Origin: Akebia trifoliata
Taxonomy: Eukaryota; Streptophyta; Magnoliopsida; Ranunculales; Lardizabalaceae
Direction: 5' to 3'
NCBI GenBank assembly: GCA_017979445.1
Contig: CM030709.1
Span: 1-64,000 of the forward strand
DNA: 64,000 nucleotides
Position numbers and translations under genes: made by a program. How positions within the stretch are numbered: position 1 is the stretch's first letter; each line of letters begins with the position of its first letter. Of the stretch, positions 60,694 to 64,000 are shown piece after piece. Below the pieces are notes generated by a model, which was not told the origin of the DNA, made no database searches, and worked only from the letters and a program-made list of their open reading frames with translations.

Positions 60694-61548
60694 GAAAACG
60701 AAACGTTACACCTTCTGTATCTTGATGCATATATGCTATTTGAGCTGTATACATCGTTTTAGGTGTCTTGTCAAGAAAATGCCATTGTTGCATTTCTTGA
60801 CTAAACTTGTCAATTGCATTGTTGTATGAAAATGTATAGCTAGGAATCTCGCTGGGATTTATGTTTCGAACTATAAGTTGTCGTCCAAGTTTTCCTTTAG
60901 GAATTTCTTGTAACAAACCTGTCAGTGGTTCGGTGTGAAACATCACGAGAGTCTGAAATTGGACAACTAGTTGATTCCTTTGCGGATGTAGTAAATTTTC
61001 ATATCCTGCTGTATCAACAACTAACTTGAATTGATATAGACTGTCTAGGCTTGTGGTATAACCTGGGATTGTTAGAAAATAGGCTACATTATCTTGTAAT
61101 CTAACACTTGGTTTGTTGTCTATAGGGAATTCAGGATTATCCTAGGCTCCTACAACTTCTTTAATGGCTTCTAATCTTATTAAAATAAGATCTAATTTTT
61201 TGTCTAAGAACATAAGATCTATTCCTTGCTTTCCTTCTAAAGCTTCAATCCTAGAAATTATCCTTTTTTTTTTCTAGTTTGGGTAGATCTGGTTGAAAAC
61301 TTAGCATATGATATATTGACTCTGTCAAGTTATCTGGGATGCCTAGTTCTATTTTGGCATTAATTTCTATTAATCCTCTTTCTATATTATTCCCTACATA
61401 TTCTATAGTAGAATTAGTGGAATAATGTTGGACCTCTAATGTCTTTTCTTGTTGATATAGTAAAGAACTAAGTTCTTTGAATGATTTTATTGTCTTTTCA
61501 AAAATCCATCTTAGTCTATTAGAAATGTAATTTCCTTGTTGAAATAGT
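60694..61548 (-). pseudogene. Degenerate virus-like or retroelement-like ORF at the edge of array 2
   Basis: Read on the minus strand from 61,548. The first part (to about 61,274) is open, charged and probably coiled-coil, with a heptad-like pattern of Leu and Ile. A run of ten A on the minus strand (61,264-61,273) breaks the frame. Homogeneous coding then continues in another frame to a TAG at 61,143-61,145. After it the same frame stays open to about 60,694 and includes QNLVVQF-type beta-rich stretches and FHTEPL. Hence at least one frameshift and one stop. The composition suggests a viral structural or movement-like protein, possibly of an endogenous pararetrovirus; no protease, reverse transcriptase or zinc-knuckle motif is present. 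The start is cut by the satellite and the end by the repeat block. I am confident it is a dead coding remnant and unsure of its family. Confidence 0.5.
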
Positions 61549-64000
61549 TGTATCTTATCCCCCGTCTTTCAGTTTTCAACATAATCCACGCCCAATCGTC
61601 CGTATTGAAAATGCCTACATTTCCCGAGGAGAAAGATTCCCTGTCCGGACTTGTCTTCTTTGCCGAAAATGGCAAACAACGGGAAGCTCCGCCCGGGCGA
61701 CCGTTCCCGTCAAAAATTCGAAATTTCTGGCATTTCTTAAACGCCCATATCTCACTCTTCGCTCAACTCAAAAAATTCGTAGCATATACCCACTTGTCTG
61801 TCCGGATGTTAGCTTCGTCACCATGCTCCCGGATTTCGTCCTACAGGTCGGGATCCTTTCCGAAAAATGTGATTTTCGTGGGGGTATACCTTTTTCGAGG
61901 CAGGACACGTACGGGTTCAGATGGTCGTATCTCATCGCCTGTTTTTCGATTTTCAACGTAATGTATGTCCAATCGTTCGTATCGAAAATGCCTGTGTATC
62001 CCGAGCAGAAAGATTCCCGATTCGGACTCATCTTCCTTGCCGAAAATGGCAAACAACGAGAAGATCTGCCCTTCTAACATTTTTTTTAACGCCTGTATCA
62101 CACTGTCTGTTCAACTGGTGGATTCATAGCACATACCCACTCGTCCGTATGGATGTTAGCTACGTCACCATATTCCCGAATTTCATCCTGCAGGCCAGGA
62201 TCCTTTCCGAAAAACATGGTTTCCGTGGGGGTATACCTTTTTCAAGGCAGGACACGTGCATGTTCAAATGGTCGTATCTCATCACCCGTCTTTCGGTTTT
62301 CAATGTAATCTACTCCCAATTGTCCGTATCGAAAATGCCTGCATTTCTCGAGCAGAAAGATTCCCGATTCGGACTCATCTTCCTTGCCAAAAATAGAAAA
62401 TAACGGGAAGCTCAACCTAAACGACCATTCTCGTAGAGAACTCGAAATTTCTGACATTTTTTTAAAGGCCTGTATCTCACTGTCCGTTCAACTGGTGGAT
62501 TCGTAGCACATACCCACTCGTCCGTACGGATGTTAACTATGTCACCATATTCCCGGATTTTGTCCCGTAGACCGGAATCCTTTTTGAAAAATGTGATTTC
62601 CGTGGGGATTGACCTTTTTTGGGACAAGACATGTGCACGTTCAGATGGTTGTATCTCATCGCCCGTCTTTCGATTTTCAACGTAATCTACACCCAATCGT
62701 CCGTATTGAAAATTCATGCGTTTTCCGAGAGAAAGATTATCTGTCTAGACTCATATTCCTTACCGAAAATGACAAACAACAGGAAGTTCCGCCCGAGCGA
62801 TCGTTCTCGTCAAAAACTCAAAATTTCTGATGTTTTTTTTAACGCCCGTATCTCACTATCCATTCAACTAGTGGATTCGTAGCACATACCCACTCGTCCG
62901 TACGGATGTTAATTACGTTACCATATTCTCGGATTTTATCCCGTAGGCTGGGATCCTTTCCGAAAAGTATGATTTTCGTGGGGGTTCGAGTTTAGATGGT
63001 CATATCTCATCGCACGTCTTTCGGATTTCAACGTAATCTACGTCCAATCGTCCACATAAAAAATGCCTACATTTCCTGAGTAGAAAAATTCCCGGTCTGG
63101 ACTCATCTTCCTTGCTGAAAATGGCAAACAACGGGAACCTCCACCAAAGCGATCGTTCTCGTCAAAAACTCAAAATTTTTGACCTTTTTTTAAACACCCG
63201 TATCTCACTGTTCGTTCAACTGGTGGATTCGTAGCACATACCCACTCATCCATACAGATGTTAGCTACGTTACCATGTTCTCGGATTTCATCCCGCAGAC
63301 TGGGATCCTTTCTGAAAAACATGATTTCCGTGAGGGTATAACTTTTTTGGGGTAAAACATATGCGCATTCAGATGGTCATATCTTATCGCCCGTCTATCG
63401 ATTTTCAACGTAATCTACTCCCAATCATCCGTATCGAAAATGCCTATGTTTCACAAGAGAAAGATTCCCGATTCGGACTCATCTTCCTTGCCAAAAATGG
63501 CAAACAACGGGAAGCTCCGCCCAAGCGACCATTCTCATCGAAAACTCAAAATTTTTGACATTTTTTAAACACCCGTATCTCACTGTTCGTTCAACTGGTG
63601 GATTTGTAGTACATACCCACTCGTCTGTACGAATGTTAGATACGTCACCATATTCTCCGATTTCTTCCCGCAGACCAGGATCTTATCCGAAAAATATGAT
63701 TTTCATGGGGGTATACCTTTCTCCAAGCAAGCCACGTGCACGTTCAAACGGTCGTATCTCATCGCCTGTCATTCAGTTTTTATCCATGCCCAATAGTCTG
63801 TATCGAAAATGCCTGCGTTTCACAAGAGAAAGATTCCCGGTTCGAACTCAAATTCCTTGCATAAAATGGCAAACAACGGGAAGCTCCGCCCAAGCGACCA
63901 TTTTTGTCGAAAACTCAAAATTTTTGACTTTTTTTAAACATGCGTATCTCAATGTCCGTTCAACTGGTGGATTCATAGCACATACCCATTCCTCCGTACG
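61549..64000 (+). repeat. Satellite array 2 (A-type), cut by the window end
   Basis: About six and a half A-type units in the same orientation as array 1. The first unit opens inside the second half-unit (GTATCTTATCCCCCGTC at 61,550). Landmarks are those of A-type, with the CTGGTGGATTCG version from 62,110 on. Several units carry deletions: about 45 bp near 62,065-62,080, about 30 bp near 62,983-62,995, and a loss of AACGTAA near 63,779. The units resemble blocks A1 and A2, not B. Confidence 0.95.

Overview
The window looks like repeat-rich, gene-poor nuclear DNA of a flowering plant, probably heterochromatic or pericentromeric. The evidence is a long CpG-rich satellite, remnants of Ty3/gypsy elements, solo LTRs, tRNA-derived SINEs, fold-back elements, and fragments of plant genes (an ABCC-type transporter and a cytochrome P450 reductase). 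I see no intact protein-coding gene and cannot name the species from sequence alone.

Layout. Positions 1-203 hold the end of a degenerate virus-like reading frame on the minus strand. From about 204 to 30,215 there is one tandem satellite array with a unit of about 378 bp, all in the same orientation. It is organised in blocks: A-type (204-5,980), B-type (5,980-24,800), A-type again (24,800-28,290) and a decayed C-type edge (28,290-30,215). Inside the B block are 223-bp short units and at least three kinds of multi-unit repeat (about 2.49 kb, 756 bp and 1.136 kb), which record unequal exchange. A second array of the same family starts at 61,549 and runs off the window at 64,000. It too is preceded on its low-coordinate side by a minus-strand virus-like remnant (60,694-61,548).

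The 31 kb between the arrays is a graveyard of mobile DNA. At 30.3-33.0 kb are minus-strand Ty3/gypsy gag, protease and pol remnants. A solo LTR with an exact 5-bp target duplication lies at 33,491-33,971. At 34-38 kb are an orphan inverted satellite unit, a fold-back element, SINEs and local duplications. An ABCC transporter fragment is at 38.2 kb. A pair of roughly 790-bp inverted repeats (38,620-39,413 and 44,637-45,420) encloses a frameshifted P450 reductase exon. From 45 to 53 kb the DNA is AT-rich with a few exon-like pieces, a SINE and a fold-back element. From 53.3 to 60.7 kb is a self-similar repeat block invaded by a 1.72-kb solo LTR with target duplication AGTAG.

No genes work together here. 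The main biological content is the history of the satellite: a monomer that is itself an old fused dimer, nested higher-order units, a contrast between a CpG-rich core and a CpG-poor edge, and a repeated association of array edges with the same class of virus-like remnant in the same polarity.
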